A stretch of 64,000 nucleotides of DNA from Variovorax sp. J22G73 (GCF_030317035.1 NZ_JASZYK010000001.1:868001-932000), one strand, 5' to 3'. Shown: positions 35,261 through 43,873, counted from the first letter of the stretch. Made by a program: numbers and translations. The notes: generated from the sequence alone by a model not told the origin.

Positions 35261-35487
35261 ATGCGGCGCTCGTGAAGGTGCGCCAGTGGTGGAGGCCGCT
35301 TGCCCCCACCCCGACCCTCTCCTAGCGGGGGAGGGAGAAATACCTGCAGCCCGAGCCGCAAGCAGATCCCGGTCTTGCTCCTTCCCCTTCCGGGGGAAGG
35401 CCGGGATGGGGGCACGCGGCGCTCGAAAAGGCGCGCCGGTGATGAAGGCCGAGTGCCCCCACCCCAACCCTCCCCATCGGGGCAGGG
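35261..35487. repeat. Two ~75-bp direct repeats with GC-rich hairpins
   Basis: Copy 1 (35261-35335) and copy 2 (35414-35487) share GCGGCGCTCG, AAGG.GCGCC.GTG.TG.AGGCCG and the hairpin arm TGCCCCCACCCC.ACCCT, ending with GGGGGAGGG or GGGGCAGGG. Between them (35381-35400) CTTCCCC and GGGGGAAG make another hairpin. The 319-bp gap between thyA and the FAD oxidase holds these elements and no gene. They look like dispersed REP-type repeats acting as terminators or mRNA-stability signals. Confidence 0.75.
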
Positions 35488-35496
35488 CGCAATACG

Positions 35497-36924
35497 CTAG
35501 ACGCGGATCACCCGCCCCGGGTTCAGGATGTTCTTCGGGTCCAGCCCGCGCTTGATCGCGCGCATCATCTCCAGCGCCACCGGCGACTTGTGCTTCTCCA
35601 GCTTGTCGACCTTCAGCGACCCCACGCCGTGCTCGGCCGAGAACGAGCCGCCGAACTTCTCCACCGCGTCGTACACCAGCGTGTTGATGCGCTCTTCCTC
35701 GTTTTTCAGGAAGGCCTTGGTGTCGATGTTCTCCGGCGCCTGCACGTTGTAGTGCAGGTTGCCGTCGCCCAGGTGCCCGAAATTCACGAGCCGCACGCCC
35801 TCGATCTCTCGTGCCAGCAGCGCGTCGGTCTCGGCCACGAAGGCCGGAATGCGCGACACGGGAATCGAGATGTCGTGCTTGATGTTCAGCCCTTCCTCGG
35901 CCTGCGCCAGCGGAATGCTCTCGCGGATGTGCCAGAGCTGGTGCGCCTGCGCCAGGTTCTCGGCCACCACCGCGTCGGTGACGCAGCCGTCTTCGAACGC
36001 GGTTTCCAGCAGCGCCTCGAAGCGCGCGCGGGCGTGGTCTTCGGATTCGCTGTCGGAGTTCTCCAGCAGCACGCAGTAGGGCACCGCCTCGTCCTTGATG
36101 AAAGGCACGCGCAGTTGCGGCATGTGCTTGTCGACCAGGCTGAGCGCGAACTTGCCCATCACCTCGAAGCCCGTGAGGCCCGAGCCCAGGTGCTTGTGCG
36201 CCAGGCCCAGCAGCGTGACCGCATGGTCCAGCGAAGGCACGGCGGCCCAGGCGGTGAGCTGCGCGGCCGGCAGCGGGTACAGCTTCATGGTCGCGGCGGT
36301 GATCACGCCCAGCGTGCCTTCGCTGCCCACGATGAGGTCGCGCAGGTCGTAGCCGGTGTTGTCCTTGCGCAGCCCGCTGGTGCCTTCCCAGATCTCGCCC
36401 TGCGGCGTGACCACTTCCAGGCCCAGGCACAGCTCGCGCGTGTTGCCGTAGCGCACCACCTGCGTGCCGCCGGCGTTGGTGGCCAGGTTGCCGCCGATGG
36501 TGCAGCTGCCCTCGGCCGCCAGGCTCAGCGGGAACAGGTAGCCGGCCTTCTCGGCCGTTTCCTGCAGCGTCTGCAGGATGCAGCCGGCCTCCACCGTCAT
36601 GGTGAGGTTGGCGCCGTCGATGGTGCGGATGGCGTTCAGCCGCTGCAGGCTCAGCACCACCTGCGTGCCGCTCTCGTCGGGAATGGAGCCGACCGCCAGG
36701 CCGGTGTTGCCGCCCTGCGGAATCACGGCCGTGCCGGCGGCGGCGCAGGCCTTGACCACGTCGGCCACCTGCTGCGTGCTGCCGGGGCGCACCACGGCCA
36801 GCGACTTGCCGCGCGCGCGCTTGCGCCAGTCCTGCTCGTAGGCGGTGAGGTCGCCCTCGTTGAGCACGTTGGCCGCGCCGACGATGGCGCGCAATTGATC
36901 GAGAAGTGAAGAAGAAGTGGTCAT
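35497..36924 (-). CDS. FAD-linked D-2-hydroxyacid dehydrogenase (GlcD/D2HGDH-like)
   Basis: A 475-residue flavoprotein of the VAO/PCMH family that oxidises a 2-hydroxyacid such as D-lactate, glycolate or D-2-hydroxyglutarate. The FAD-binding half shows VIPQGGNTGLAVGSIP, LSLAAEGSCTIGGNLATNAGG and DNTGYDLRDLIVGSEGTLG. The C-terminal cap shows NFGHLGDGNLHYNV and SAEHGVGSLK with the metal/substrate His residues. Substrate cannot be decided from sequence. Its start overlaps the DUF2069 stop by ATGA, so the two are cotranscribed. Confidence 0.92.
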   Translation of the reverse strand: MTTSSSLLDQLRAIVGAANVLNEGDLTAYEQDWRKRARGKSLAVVRPGSTQQVADVVKACAAAGTAVIPQGGNTGLAVGSIPDESGTQVVLSLQRLNAIRTIDGANLTMTVEAGCILQTLQETAEKAGYLFPLSLAAEGSCTIGGNLATNAGGTQVVRYGNTRELCLGLEVVTPQGEIWEGTSGLRKDNTGYDLRDLIVGSEGTLGVITAATMKLYPLPAAQLTAWAAVPSLDHAVTLLGLAHKHLGSGLTGFEVMGKFALSLVDKHMPQLRVPFIKDEAVPYCVLLENSDSESEDHARARFEALLETAFEDGCVTDAVVAENLAQAHQLWHIRESIPLAQAEEGLNIKHDISIPVSRIPAFVAETDALLAREIEGVRLVNFGHLGDGNLHYNVQAPENIDTKAFLKNEEERINTLVYDAVEKFGGSFSAEHGVGSLKVDKLEKHKSPVALEMMRAIKRGLDPKNILNPGRVIRV

Positions 36925-37346
36925 CAGGCGGAGGCTTCCAGTTGACGGGCGGCGGCAGCGCTCGCGGCGGCGGCCTTGGCGTGGCGCAGCCGCAGGCGCA
37001 CATGCCATGCGCAGGCCGCGAACAGCACCAGGCACAGCAGCACCTCGACCAGCGCGAGCACCTGGCCCGTGCCGTTGGTGTCGCTCCAGGCGCGCACCAC
37101 GCCCTCGGTGAAATAGAGCCAGATCATCAGGCTGACCCAGCGGTAGGTGTACATGCGGTTCTTCCACAGCCCCGCCAGCGGCACCACCAGCGGCAGCACC
37201 TTCAGCGCCAGCAGCGAGCCGCCCGGGCGCAGCGGCGCCAGCCACAGTTCCCAGGCCAGGCCCAGCACGATGAGGCCGACGAGGCTGCCCACAGCGGCCC
37301 AGCGGGTGGCGCGAACGGAGGAGGGGGGCAGCGGGGTGGCGGACAC
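36924..37346 (-). CDS. DUF2069 membrane protein
   Basis: A 140-residue membrane protein from the GTG at 37346 (VSATPLPPSSVRATRWAAVG...). It has four hydrophobic segments (~15-33, 44-58, 68-82, 92-112) and the family-like stretch NRMYTYRWVSLMIWLYFTEG. An upstream ATG at 37442 would add 32 residues encoded partly by an 11-bp tandem repeat, so it is not preferred. Function of DUF2069 is unknown. It is coupled to the hydroxyacid dehydrogenase gene downstream. Confidence 0.8.
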   Translation of the reverse strand: MSATPLPPSSVRATRWAAVGSLVGLIVLGLAWELWLAPLRPGGSLLALKVLPLVVPLAGLWKNRMYTYRWVSLMIWLYFTEGVVRAWSDTNGTGQVLALVEVLLCLVLFAACAWHVRLRLRHAKAAAASAAAARQLEASA

Positions 37347-37353
37347 GGTGGAA

Positions 37354-37408
37354 GTGGGAACGAAGTGGGAAAAAAGCGGGAAAGAAGCGGGAAAGAAGCG
37401 AGAACGAA
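37354..37408. repeat. Five 11-bp tandem repeats (GYGGGAAAGAA)
   Basis: Units are GTGGGAACGAA, GTGGGAAAAAA, GCGGGAAAGAA, GCGGGAAAGAA and GCGAGAACGAA, back to back. They lie in the divergent spacer between the DUF2069 start and the yihY-like gene, strand-asymmetric (purines on +). They could influence promoter spacing or protein binding, and their number may vary by slippage. Confidence 0.85.
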
Positions 37409-37468
37409 GAGGACGCCCCGCGTCGCTGCGGGGCGTGAACAAAAAGAGCGAATGGCATGATACCGGCC

Positions 37469-38668
37469 ATGAATCGTCGGCAACTCTGGAGGGATCTTTC
37501 TCGCTTTCCCTGGCGCAACACCGCGGCGGTGCTGGGCGAGCGTTTTCGCGAAGACAAGCTCGGCCTCACGGCCAGCAGCCTGACCTTCACGACCACCATC
37601 GCGATGGTGCCCTTCTTCACGGTGGCGCTGGCGCTTTTCACCGTGTTCCCGATGTTCGCCAAGATGCAGGGCCGGCTGCAGCGCTGGCTGGTGGAAAGCC
37701 TGATTCCCGAGAACATCTCGCGCCAGGTGCTCGGCTACCTGAACCAGTTCGCGAGCAAGGCCAGCGGGCTGGGCATCGCGGGGCTGATCGTGCTGCTCAT
37801 CACCGCCATTGCGCTGATCCTCACCATCGACAAGACGCTCAACAACATCTGGCGTGTGCGCACGCCGCGGCCCTTTGCGCAGCGCGTGCTCATCTACTGG
37901 GCGGCCATCACGCTGGGGCCGGTGATATTGGCGGTGAGCCTGTCGACCACCTCGTACGTGGTGTCGGCCACCAGCGACGTGGTGGGGCGTGGCATGGTGA
38001 AGCTGTTCTTCGACACCTTCGAGTTCGCGCTGCTCGCGGTGGGCATGGCATCGCTGTACCACTACGTGCCCAACACCAACGTGCGCTGGTCGCACGCCTG
38101 GGCCGGCGGCGTGTTCGTGGCGGCGGCCATCGAGATCGCCAAGCGCGTGCTGGGCTACTACCTGAGCCTGGTGCCGACCTACTCGGTGGTGTACGGCGCC
38201 TTCGCCACCTTTCCGATCCTGCTGGTGTGGATCTATGTGGCCTGGGTGATCGTGCTGCTGGGCGCGGTCATCTCGGCCTACCTGCCCAGCCTGCTCACGG
38301 GCGTGGCCCGGCGCGGCGGCACCGCGGGCTGGCCGCTGCAACTGGCGATGGAGTCGCTGCAGCACCTGGCCCGTGCGCGCGCCACGCCGGCCAAGGGCAT
38401 GGGCGCGACGGAGCTGGTGACGCGCATGCGGGTCGATGCGCTGCAACTGGCGCCGGTGCTCGAAACTTTGGTGGCGCTCGACTGGATCGCGCCGCTGGCC
38501 GAGGAGCCCGACGACCGCGACCCGCGCTACGTGCTGCTGGCCGACCCGTCGACCCCCATCGAGCCGCTGCTGCGCGAGCTGATGATGCCGCGCGCCGAAC
38601 CGCTCGAAGACCTGTGGCAGAAGGGCCCGCTGCGCTCGCTCCGGCTGGGCGATGTGCTGCTGATCTAG
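37469..38668 (+). CDS. YihY family inner-membrane protein
   Basis: A 399-residue YihY/UPF0761 membrane protein. Six hydrophobic segments occupy residues ~30-285. Family hallmarks are LTASSLTFTTTIAMVPFFTVALAL, YHYVPNTNVRWSHAWAGGVF and YGAFATFPILLVWIYVAWVIVLLGA. A ~110-residue soluble C-terminal winged-helix-like tail follows. Older annotations call it ribonuclease BN, which is not supported for this family. The start at 37469 (MNRRQLWRDL) is preferred over the ATG 12 bp upstream. Confidence 0.92.
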   Translation: MNRRQLWRDLSRFPWRNTAAVLGERFREDKLGLTASSLTFTTTIAMVPFFTVALALFTVFPMFAKMQGRLQRWLVESLIPENISRQVLGYLNQFASKASGLGIAGLIVLLITAIALILTIDKTLNNIWRVRTPRPFAQRVLIYWAAITLGPVILAVSLSTTSYVVSATSDVVGRGMVKLFFDTFEFALLAVGMASLYHYVPNTNVRWSHAWAGGVFVAAAIEIAKRVLGYYLSLVPTYSVVYGAFATFPILLVWIYVAWVIVLLGAVISAYLPSLLTGVARRGGTAGWPLQLAMESLQHLARARATPAKGMGATELVTRMRVDALQLAPVLETLVALDWIAPLAEEPDDRDPRYVLLADPSTPIEPLLRELMMPRAEPLEDLWQKGPLRSLRLGDVLLI

Positions 38669-38691
38669 CAGCGTTGCAGCGGACGGGCCGT

Positions 38692-39030
38692 TCAGATCTT
38701 CACGCGCCCCAGCCAGATGTCGCGGTACATGGCCCAGTCGCCCATGAACGAGTACAGCGGGCGCTTGAACGAGGCCGGCCTGTTCTTCTCGAAGCCGAAG
38801 TGCCCGACCCAGGCGAAGCCGTAGCCCGCCACCAGCGCGGCCAGCAGCCACCACGGGTTGAGCGTGACCACCAGCGCCACCAGGCACGCCAGCGACAGCG
38901 TCGAGCCCGCGAAGTGCAGCCGCCTGCAGGTGCGGTCGGCGTGCTCGGTCAGGTAGAACGGATAGAACTCGGCAAAGCTCTTGAAACGGCGCGGATCGAC
39001 GGCAGATCCGGGTGCGGTCGTGGTGTTCAT
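38692..39030 (-). CDS. DUF962 / Mpo1-like membrane protein
   Basis: A 112-residue protein with FKSFAEFYPFYLTEHADRTCRRLHFAGSTL, the His-containing signature of DUF962/Mpo1-like proteins. Two hydrophobic segments follow, then FAWVGHFGFEKNRPASFKRPLYSFMGDWAMY. Yeast Mpo1 is an iron-dependent dioxygenase acting on 2-hydroxy fatty acids. The conserved His residues (EH, LHF, GHF) are present, so similar chemistry is possible. It starts at 39030 and converges with yihY. Confidence 0.88.
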   Translation of the reverse strand: MNTTTAPGSAVDPRRFKSFAEFYPFYLTEHADRTCRRLHFAGSTLSLACLVALVVTLNPWWLLAALVAGYGFAWVGHFGFEKNRPASFKRPLYSFMGDWAMYRDIWLGRVKI

Positions 39031-39174
39031 CGTGCGAGTCTCCTGTGACCTTGGAACCCCTCTGGAATGCCTTTGGAACGGCTTGGCGGTGGATTCCAGG
39101 GGCTTTGTCCATAATAGCCACGACCTTCCGCCGGCACCATCCGGCCCTTCCATCACACCTTCGACGCATCAGCC

Positions 39175-39558
39175 TTGAGCGCTCTTTCCAGCACCCCTGA
39201 ATCCACCGGGCCGGCCGCCGATGCGCTGTGGGTCGTGTGCCTGTGCGCCGAATGGTGCGGCACCTGCCGCGACTACCGCCCGCTGCTCGAGCAGGTGGCG
39301 CGCGCGCATCCGGAGCTGCGCTTCGCCTGGGTCGACATCGAGGACCACGCCGACATTGCCGACGCCTTCGACGTCGAGACCTTCCCGACCCTGCTGGTCG
39401 CGGGCGCGGACGGCACGCGCTTCCTGGGCCCGCTGCTGCCGCACGCCGAAACGCTCTCGCGCATGCTCGGCGCGCTGCAGCCACCCAAGCCGTCGAGCCT
39501 GGATGTCGACCTGCTGCTGGCGGTGCTGAACAAGAAGCCGGCCGTCTTCACGCTCTGA
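39175..39558 (+). CDS. Thioredoxin family protein
   Basis: A 127-residue cytosolic thioredoxin-fold protein. The redox site is in VVCLCAEWCGTCRDYRPLLEQ (CGTC, a CXXC motif), and the cis-Pro loop is VETFPTLLVAG. It starts with TTG at 39175, chosen because no ATG or GTG gives a full thioredoxin fold. A reductant role for an unidentified partner is inferred. It is followed by the NAD(P)-binding gene after 36 bp, probably in one transcript. Confidence 0.88.
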   Translation: MSALSSTPESTGPAADALWVVCLCAEWCGTCRDYRPLLEQVARAHPELRFAWVDIEDHADIADAFDVETFPTLLVAGADGTRFLGPLLPHAETLSRMLGALQPPKPSSLDVDLLLAVLNKKPAVFTL

Positions 39559-39594
39559 GTTTTCTCTTTCCCTACCTACCCCGGCGGTCCCCTC

Positions 39595-40257
39595 ATGAAG
39601 ATCCTGATTTTTGGCGCCACCGGCATGGTGGGCCAGGGCGTGCTTCGCGAGTGCCTGCTGGCGCCCGACGTGCAAGGCGTGGTCGCCATCGGCCGCAACC
39701 CCACGGGGCAGCAGCACGCCAGGCTGCGCGACCTGGTGCACAAGGACATGTACGACTACAGCGCTATCGAGTCGCAGCTGCAGGGCTTCGATGCCTGTTT
39801 CTTCTGCCTGGGTGTGTCGTCCGTGGGCATGAAGGAGCCCGAATACAAGCGCATCAGCTACGACCTGACGCTGGCCGCCGCCACCGTGCTCGCCCGGCTG
39901 AACCCGGGCATGACCTTCACCTACGTGACCGGCGCGGGCACCGACAGCAGCGAGCGCGGCAGCAGCATGTGGGCGCGGGTGAAGGGCGCGACTGAAAACG
40001 CCTTGCTGCGCCTGCCGTTCAAGGGGGCCTACATGTTCCGCCCCGGCGTCATCCAGCCGCTGCACGGCGTGCGCTCCAAGACGCCGCTGTACGACGGCAT
40101 CTACGTCGTGCTTTCGCCGCTGCTGAGCCTGGCGTACAGGCTCTGGCCGAACAAGGTGACGACCACCGAGAAGGTCGGCCGCGCGATGCTGGCCGTGGCG
40201 CGCAGCGGCGCGCCGAAGAAGCTGCTCGACCCGGCGGACATCAACGCGCTGGGCTGA
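39595..40257 (+). CDS. NAD(P)H-binding epimerase/atypical SDR protein
   Basis: A 220-residue protein with the N-terminal dinucleotide motif ILIFGATGMVGQGVLRECL (GxxGxxG) and SAIESQLQGFDACFFCLGVSS typical of NmrA/HTATIP2-like atypical SDRs. FTYVTGAGTDSSERGSS replaces the usual catalytic Tyr loop; a YxxxK catalytic pair is not clear, suggesting a regulatory or binding role. The C-terminus (PLLSLAYRLWPNKVTTTEKVG) is amphipathic. Substrate unknown. Confidence 0.85.
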   Translation: MKILIFGATGMVGQGVLRECLLAPDVQGVVAIGRNPTGQQHARLRDLVHKDMYDYSAIESQLQGFDACFFCLGVSSVGMKEPEYKRISYDLTLAAATVLARLNPGMTFTYVTGAGTDSSERGSSMWARVKGATENALLRLPFKGAYMFRPGVIQPLHGVRSKTPLYDGIYVVLSPLLSLAYRLWPNKVTTTEKVGRAMLAVARSGAPKKLLDPADINALG

Positions 40258-40267
40258 GGCGCGCCAG

Positions 40268-40317
40268 CTCGGTTCAGGTCGGTTCAGCTCGGCTCAGCTC
40301 GGTTCAGGTCGCTTCAT
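40268..40317. repeat. Five 10-bp tandem repeats (STCGGTTCAG)
   Basis: CTCGGTTCAG, GTCGGTTCAG, CTCGGCTCAG, CTCGGTTCAG and GTCGCTTCAT occur in tandem. The last unit runs into the stop codon of the LysR gene at 40314. The array is the whole spacer between two convergent genes, so strand slippage here would vary the distance between the 3' ends. Confidence 0.85.
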
Positions 40318-41252
40318 CTGGTCGAGCGTGCCCGCCCCAGCTTGCGCCGGCCCGCGCTGGCGATGGCGCCCACCAGGTGCTTCACGAAGTCCTGCGCCAG
40401 CGGCGGCAGCGTGCGGCCTTCGAGCGCCAGCACCTGCAGCTGCCGCTGCTGCAGCGGCGCTTCAGCAAAGGGCCGCGCCACCACGGTGCCCGCGTCGATC
40501 AGGTGCATCACCGTGAGGTGGCCCGACAGCATCACGTCGGGCGTGCGCAGCAGCGGCAACAGCACCGAAGAGAAGTTGCTCACGAAGATCGCCTGGTAGC
40601 GCAGCCCCTGCAGGCTGCAGGCCTGGTCGAACAGCTGGCGCGCGGTGACGCCCTTGTCGCCCACGGCCAGCGGGTAGCGCACCGCGTCGGCCACCGACAC
40701 CACGCGCTGGCGCGCCAGCGGATGGTCGGGCCGCAGCACCGCATACACCGGCGCGGTGGCCGTGTGCGCGACGGCCAGGCCGGGCTCCGGCGCCACCACG
40801 TACTTGAGCGCGATGTCGGTCTCGCCGCGCGCCAGCAGCGCGCTCACGCCGTCGGGACAGCCCACGTGCAGTTCCAGCTGGCAGCCCGGGTTCGCCTGCT
40901 CGAAGCTGCGCATCACCAGCGGCATGAAGTGCCCCGCGAAGCCTTCGGTGCAGGCCATGCGGATGCGCCGCGCGCCCTGGCCGCCCAGGTCGCGCACCTG
41001 CTCGACCACCTGCTCGATGTCGAGTTGCGCATTGCGCAGGTGCGCCGCCAGCCGTTCGCCCGCGGCCGTGAGCGCCATGCCCCGCGCGTGCCGCTCGAAC
41101 AGCGGCGTGCCCAAGCTGTCTTCCAGCTTGGCAATCTGCCGGCTCACCGCCGACGAGGCGACGAACAGCCGCGCCGCCGCCTGGTTGACCGAGCCGCTAC
41201 GCGCCACTTCAAGAAAGTGCCGCATCGGGATGCTGAGAAGCGGGAGTGTCAT
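40314..41252 (-). CDS. LysR-family transcriptional regulator
   Basis: A 312-residue LTTR. The HTH lies in FLEVARSGSVNQAAARLFVASSAVSRQIAKLEDSLG. The effector domain follows (FAGHFMPLVMRSFEQANPGCQLEL...). It is divergent from the M20 peptidase/Bug gene cluster, with a perfect palindrome carrying a T-N11-A core in the shared spacer (41292-41312). It probably controls that cluster in response to a small carboxylate or peptide derivative. Confidence 0.93.
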   Translation of the reverse strand: MTLPLLSIPMRHFLEVARSGSVNQAAARLFVASSAVSRQIAKLEDSLGTPLFERHARGMALTAAGERLAAHLRNAQLDIEQVVEQVRDLGGQGARRIRMACTEGFAGHFMPLVMRSFEQANPGCQLELHVGCPDGVSALLARGETDIALKYVVAPEPGLAVAHTATAPVYAVLRPDHPLARQRVVSVADAVRYPLAVGDKGVTARQLFDQACSLQGLRYQAIFVSNFSSVLLPLLRTPDVMLSGHLTVMHLIDAGTVVARPFAEAPLQQRQLQVLALEGRTLPPLAQDFVKHLVGAIASAGRRKLGRARSTR

Positions 41253-41291
41253 GGGGACGGGTAGGTCGGTTGGTCGGTAGATAGCTGCCGG

Positions 41292-41312
41292 GCATTGCCT
41301 TCAAGGCAATGC
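41292..41312. promoter_or_regulatory. LysR-type operator palindrome
   Basis: GCATTGCCTT and AAGGCAATGC flank a single C at 41302. The inner TGCCTTCAAGGCA satisfies the LTTR T-N11-A rule. Located between the divergent LysR (start 41252) and M20 peptidase (start 41397) genes, it is the probable binding site of the LysR protein. Confidence 0.75.
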
Positions 41313-41396
41313 TAGCTTGCCAAAACGATGCTGGAAGCATCGGCTTCCAGGCCTTGTACTTGCTGCACCCCGATGGACAGACAAGGACACCCCCTC

Positions 41397-42833
41397 ATGC
41401 AACGCACCGACAGCCTGGCCGCCGCCAGTGCCTACTTCGACGGCGGCGGCTTCTTCGCCGACCTCCAGCGCCGCGTCGCCTTTCGCACCGAAAGCGACAC
41501 GGGCGCCGCCACGCCCGCGCTGGAGGCCTACCTGCGCGATGAAATGATTCCGCCGCTCGCGGCGCTCGGCTTCAGCTGCGAGGTGGTGCCCAACCCGGTG
41601 GCCGGTGGCGGCCCCTTCCTCATCGCGCGCCGCGTCGAGGACCCGGCCCTGCCCACGGTCATGACCTACGGCCACGGTGACGTCGTGAGCGGGCAGGACG
41701 CGCAGTGGCAGGAGGGCCTCGCGCCCTGGGCGCTCACCGTGCGCGGCGAGCGCTGGTACGGTCGCGGCACCGCCGACAACAAGGGCCAGCACAGCATCAA
41801 CCTCGGCGGGTTGGCCGCGGCCATCGAGGCGCGCGGCGGTCGCCTGGGCTTCAACGTGACGTGGCTGGTCGAGATGGGCGAGGAGGCCGCTTCGCCCGGC
41901 CTGCACGCGGTGTGCGCGCAGCAGCGCGACCGGCTGCGCGCCGACCTGTTCATTGCCAGCGACGGGCCGCGCGTGAGCGCGGAGCGGCCCACGCTGTTCC
42001 TGGGCTCGCGCGGCGCCGTCAACTTCAGCCTGCGGCTGCGCGCCCGGCCGCGCGGCTACCACTCGGGCAACTGGGGCGGCGTGCTGCTCAACCCGGGCAC
42101 CGTGCTCAGCCACGCGGTGGCCTCGCTGGTGGACGCGCGCGGGCGCATCCTGGTCGAAGCGCTGCGCCCGCCGCCGGTCAGCGAGGCCGTGCGCCATGCG
42201 CTGGCGAGCATCGCCATCGGCGGCGGCGCGGACGACCCCGCCATCGACGAAGGCTGGGGCGAGCCGGGCCTGAGCCCGGCCGAACGGCTGGTGGCGTGGA
42301 ACACCATCGAGGTGCTGGCGCTGGGCGCGGGCTCGGCCGCGCGGCCGGTCAACGCCATTCCCTCGGAGGCCGTGGCGCATTGCCAGCTGCGCTTCGTGGT
42401 CGGCACGCCGTGGCAAGACCTGCAGCAGATCGTGCGCGCGCACCTCGATGCGCACGGCTTCAGCCAGGTCGAGGTGGCCGTCACGCTCACCGGCGCGGCC
42501 ACGCGGCTCGACGTGGAGAACCCCTGGGTCGGCTGGGCCCGCGAGTCCATCGAGCGCAGCAGCGGGCAGCGGCTCGACCTGCTGCCCAACCTCGCGGGCT
42601 CGCTGCCCAACGACGTGTTCGCCGATGTGCTGGGCCTGCCGACGTTGTGGGTGCCGCACTCGTACCCGGCCTGCGCGCAGCACGCGCCCAACGAGCACCT
42701 GCTCGCGCCGCTGGCGCGGGAGGGCCTGCGGATCATGGCCGGCCTGTACTGGGACCTGGGCGAGCCGGGGCGCGCGCCGTGGGCGGCCGGGCGGGTTTCG
42801 CCGGCGGCTCCTGCTTCTTCTTCCAACTCCTGA
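41397..42833 (+). CDS. M20 family metallopeptidase
   Basis: A 478-residue di-zinc amidohydrolase/carboxypeptidase of the M20 family. Metal and catalytic motifs are visible: TYGHGDVVS (His ligand), YGRGTADNKGQHS (bridging Asp) and EMGEEAASPG (general-base Glu pair). PHSYPACAQHAPNEHLL is the terminal His segment. The lid domain lies in the middle (~190-350). ATG at 41397 is chosen; another in-frame ATG lies at 41373. The following Bug genes suggest it processes an imported acyl-amino acid or amide substrate. Confidence 0.9.
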   Translation: MQRTDSLAAASAYFDGGGFFADLQRRVAFRTESDTGAATPALEAYLRDEMIPPLAALGFSCEVVPNPVAGGGPFLIARRVEDPALPTVMTYGHGDVVSGQDAQWQEGLAPWALTVRGERWYGRGTADNKGQHSINLGGLAAAIEARGGRLGFNVTWLVEMGEEAASPGLHAVCAQQRDRLRADLFIASDGPRVSAERPTLFLGSRGAVNFSLRLRARPRGYHSGNWGGVLLNPGTVLSHAVASLVDARGRILVEALRPPPVSEAVRHALASIAIGGGADDPAIDEGWGEPGLSPAERLVAWNTIEVLALGAGSAARPVNAIPSEAVAHCQLRFVVGTPWQDLQQIVRAHLDAHGFSQVEVAVTLTGAATRLDVENPWVGWARESIERSSGQRLDLLPNLAGSLPNDVFADVLGLPTLWVPHSYPACAQHAPNEHLLAPLAREGLRIMAGLYWDLGEPGRAPWAAGRVSPAAPASSSNS

Positions 42834-42847
42834 TACGCACACGCCCG

Positions 42848-43873
42848 ATGAACTTCACCGTTTCCCGCCGCACTGCCGGCCTGCTGCTCGGCGCTTGTGC
42901 CATCCTGGGCGCGCAGGCGCCCGCCTTCGCCCAAGACACACAGGCCGCACAGGCCGCGAAGGACTCACAGAACGCCTGGCCCGAACGCGCCATCAAGCTC
43001 GTCGTTCCCTTTCCACCGGGCGGCGGCACCGACCTGGTGGCGCGCGCGATGGGGCAGGCCCTGTCGGAGCGGCTCGGGCAGCCCATCGTGATCGACAACA
43101 AGCCAGGCGCCGCCACCATCATCGGCACCGACGCCGTCGCCAAGGCCGCGCCCGACGGCTACACGCTGCTGCTTTCGGGCTCGACCAGCTACAGCGTGAA
43201 CCCGGCGTTGCGCGCCAAGCTGCCCTACGACCCGGTGCGCGACCTGGCGCCCATCGCCATCGTGGCGCGCACGCCGCTGGTGCTGGTGGTGGGCAAGGGC
43301 ACGCCGTTTCATTCGGTGGCCGAGCTGGTCGCCGCGGCCAAGGCGCGGCCGAAGAGCATCCGCTACGCCACCTTCGGCTCGGGCTCGGGCCCGCACCTGG
43401 CGGGCGAGCTGCTGGCGCTGGCCGCCGGCATCCAGCTGCAGGACATTCCGTACAAAGGCAGCAGCCAGGGGTCGATGGCCGTGATCGGCGGCGAGATCGA
43501 GGTCGGCATCGACACCGTGGCCGCCGTGGCGCCGCACGTGCGCTCGGGGAAGCTGCGCGCGCTGGGCATCGTGGGCGCCACGCGCTCCAGCATGCTGCCC
43601 GAGGTGCGCACGCTGGCCGAGCAGGGCTTGCCCGACGCCACCTTCGACGCCTGGTACGGTTTTGCCGCGCCAGCGCGCACCCCGGCACCGGTGGTCGACA
43701 AGCTGGCACATGCGGTCACGGCCACCATGGGCAACGCCGCCTTGCAGGCGCAGCTGCGGGCGCAGGGCATGGAGCCGGTGGCCATCGGCGCGGCGGCGTT
43801 CCGCGCGCAGATGGAAGGCGAGATCTCGCGCTACCGGGCGCTGGCGCACCGCGCGGGCATTGCCGCCGAGTAG
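42848..43873 (+). CDS. Bug-family (TTT) periplasmic substrate-binding protein
   Basis: A 341-residue secreted solute receptor of the tripartite tricarboxylate transport class. Signal peptide: MNFTVSRRTAGLLLGACA with cleavage near AFA-QD (residue ~28). Family hallmarks are IKLVVPFPPGGGTDLVARAMG, IVIDNKPGAATIIGTDAVAKAA PDGYTLL, and LAGELLALAAGIQLQDIPYKGS. The gene follows the M20 peptidase by 14 bp and precedes a paralogue, so the receptor probably senses or binds the substrate of the peptidase. Confidence 0.95.
   Translation: MNFTVSRRTAGLLLGACAILGAQAPAFAQDTQAAQAAKDSQNAWPERAIKLVVPFPPGGGTDLVARAMGQALSERLGQPIVIDNKPGAATIIGTDAVAKAAPDGYTLLLSGSTSYSVNPALRAKLPYDPVRDLAPIAIVARTPLVLVVGKGTPFHSVAELVAAAKARPKSIRYATFGSGSGPHLAGELLALAAGIQLQDIPYKGSSQGSMAVIGGEIEVGIDTVAAVAPHVRSGKLRALGIVGATRSSMLPEVRTLAEQGLPDATFDAWYGFAAPARTPAPVVDKLAHAVTATMGNAALQAQLRAQGMEPVAIGAAAFRAQMEGEISRYRALAHRAGIAAE

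Noticed and set aside
35211..35555. 114-codon + strand ORF between thyA and the FAD oxidase
   Set aside because: It translates the repeat blocks (PHPDP, PHPNP peptides) and overlaps the end of a real gene.
37347..37442. Upstream ATG extension of the DUF2069 gene
   Set aside because: The extra residues come from the 11-bp tandem repeat and are not needed for the family length.
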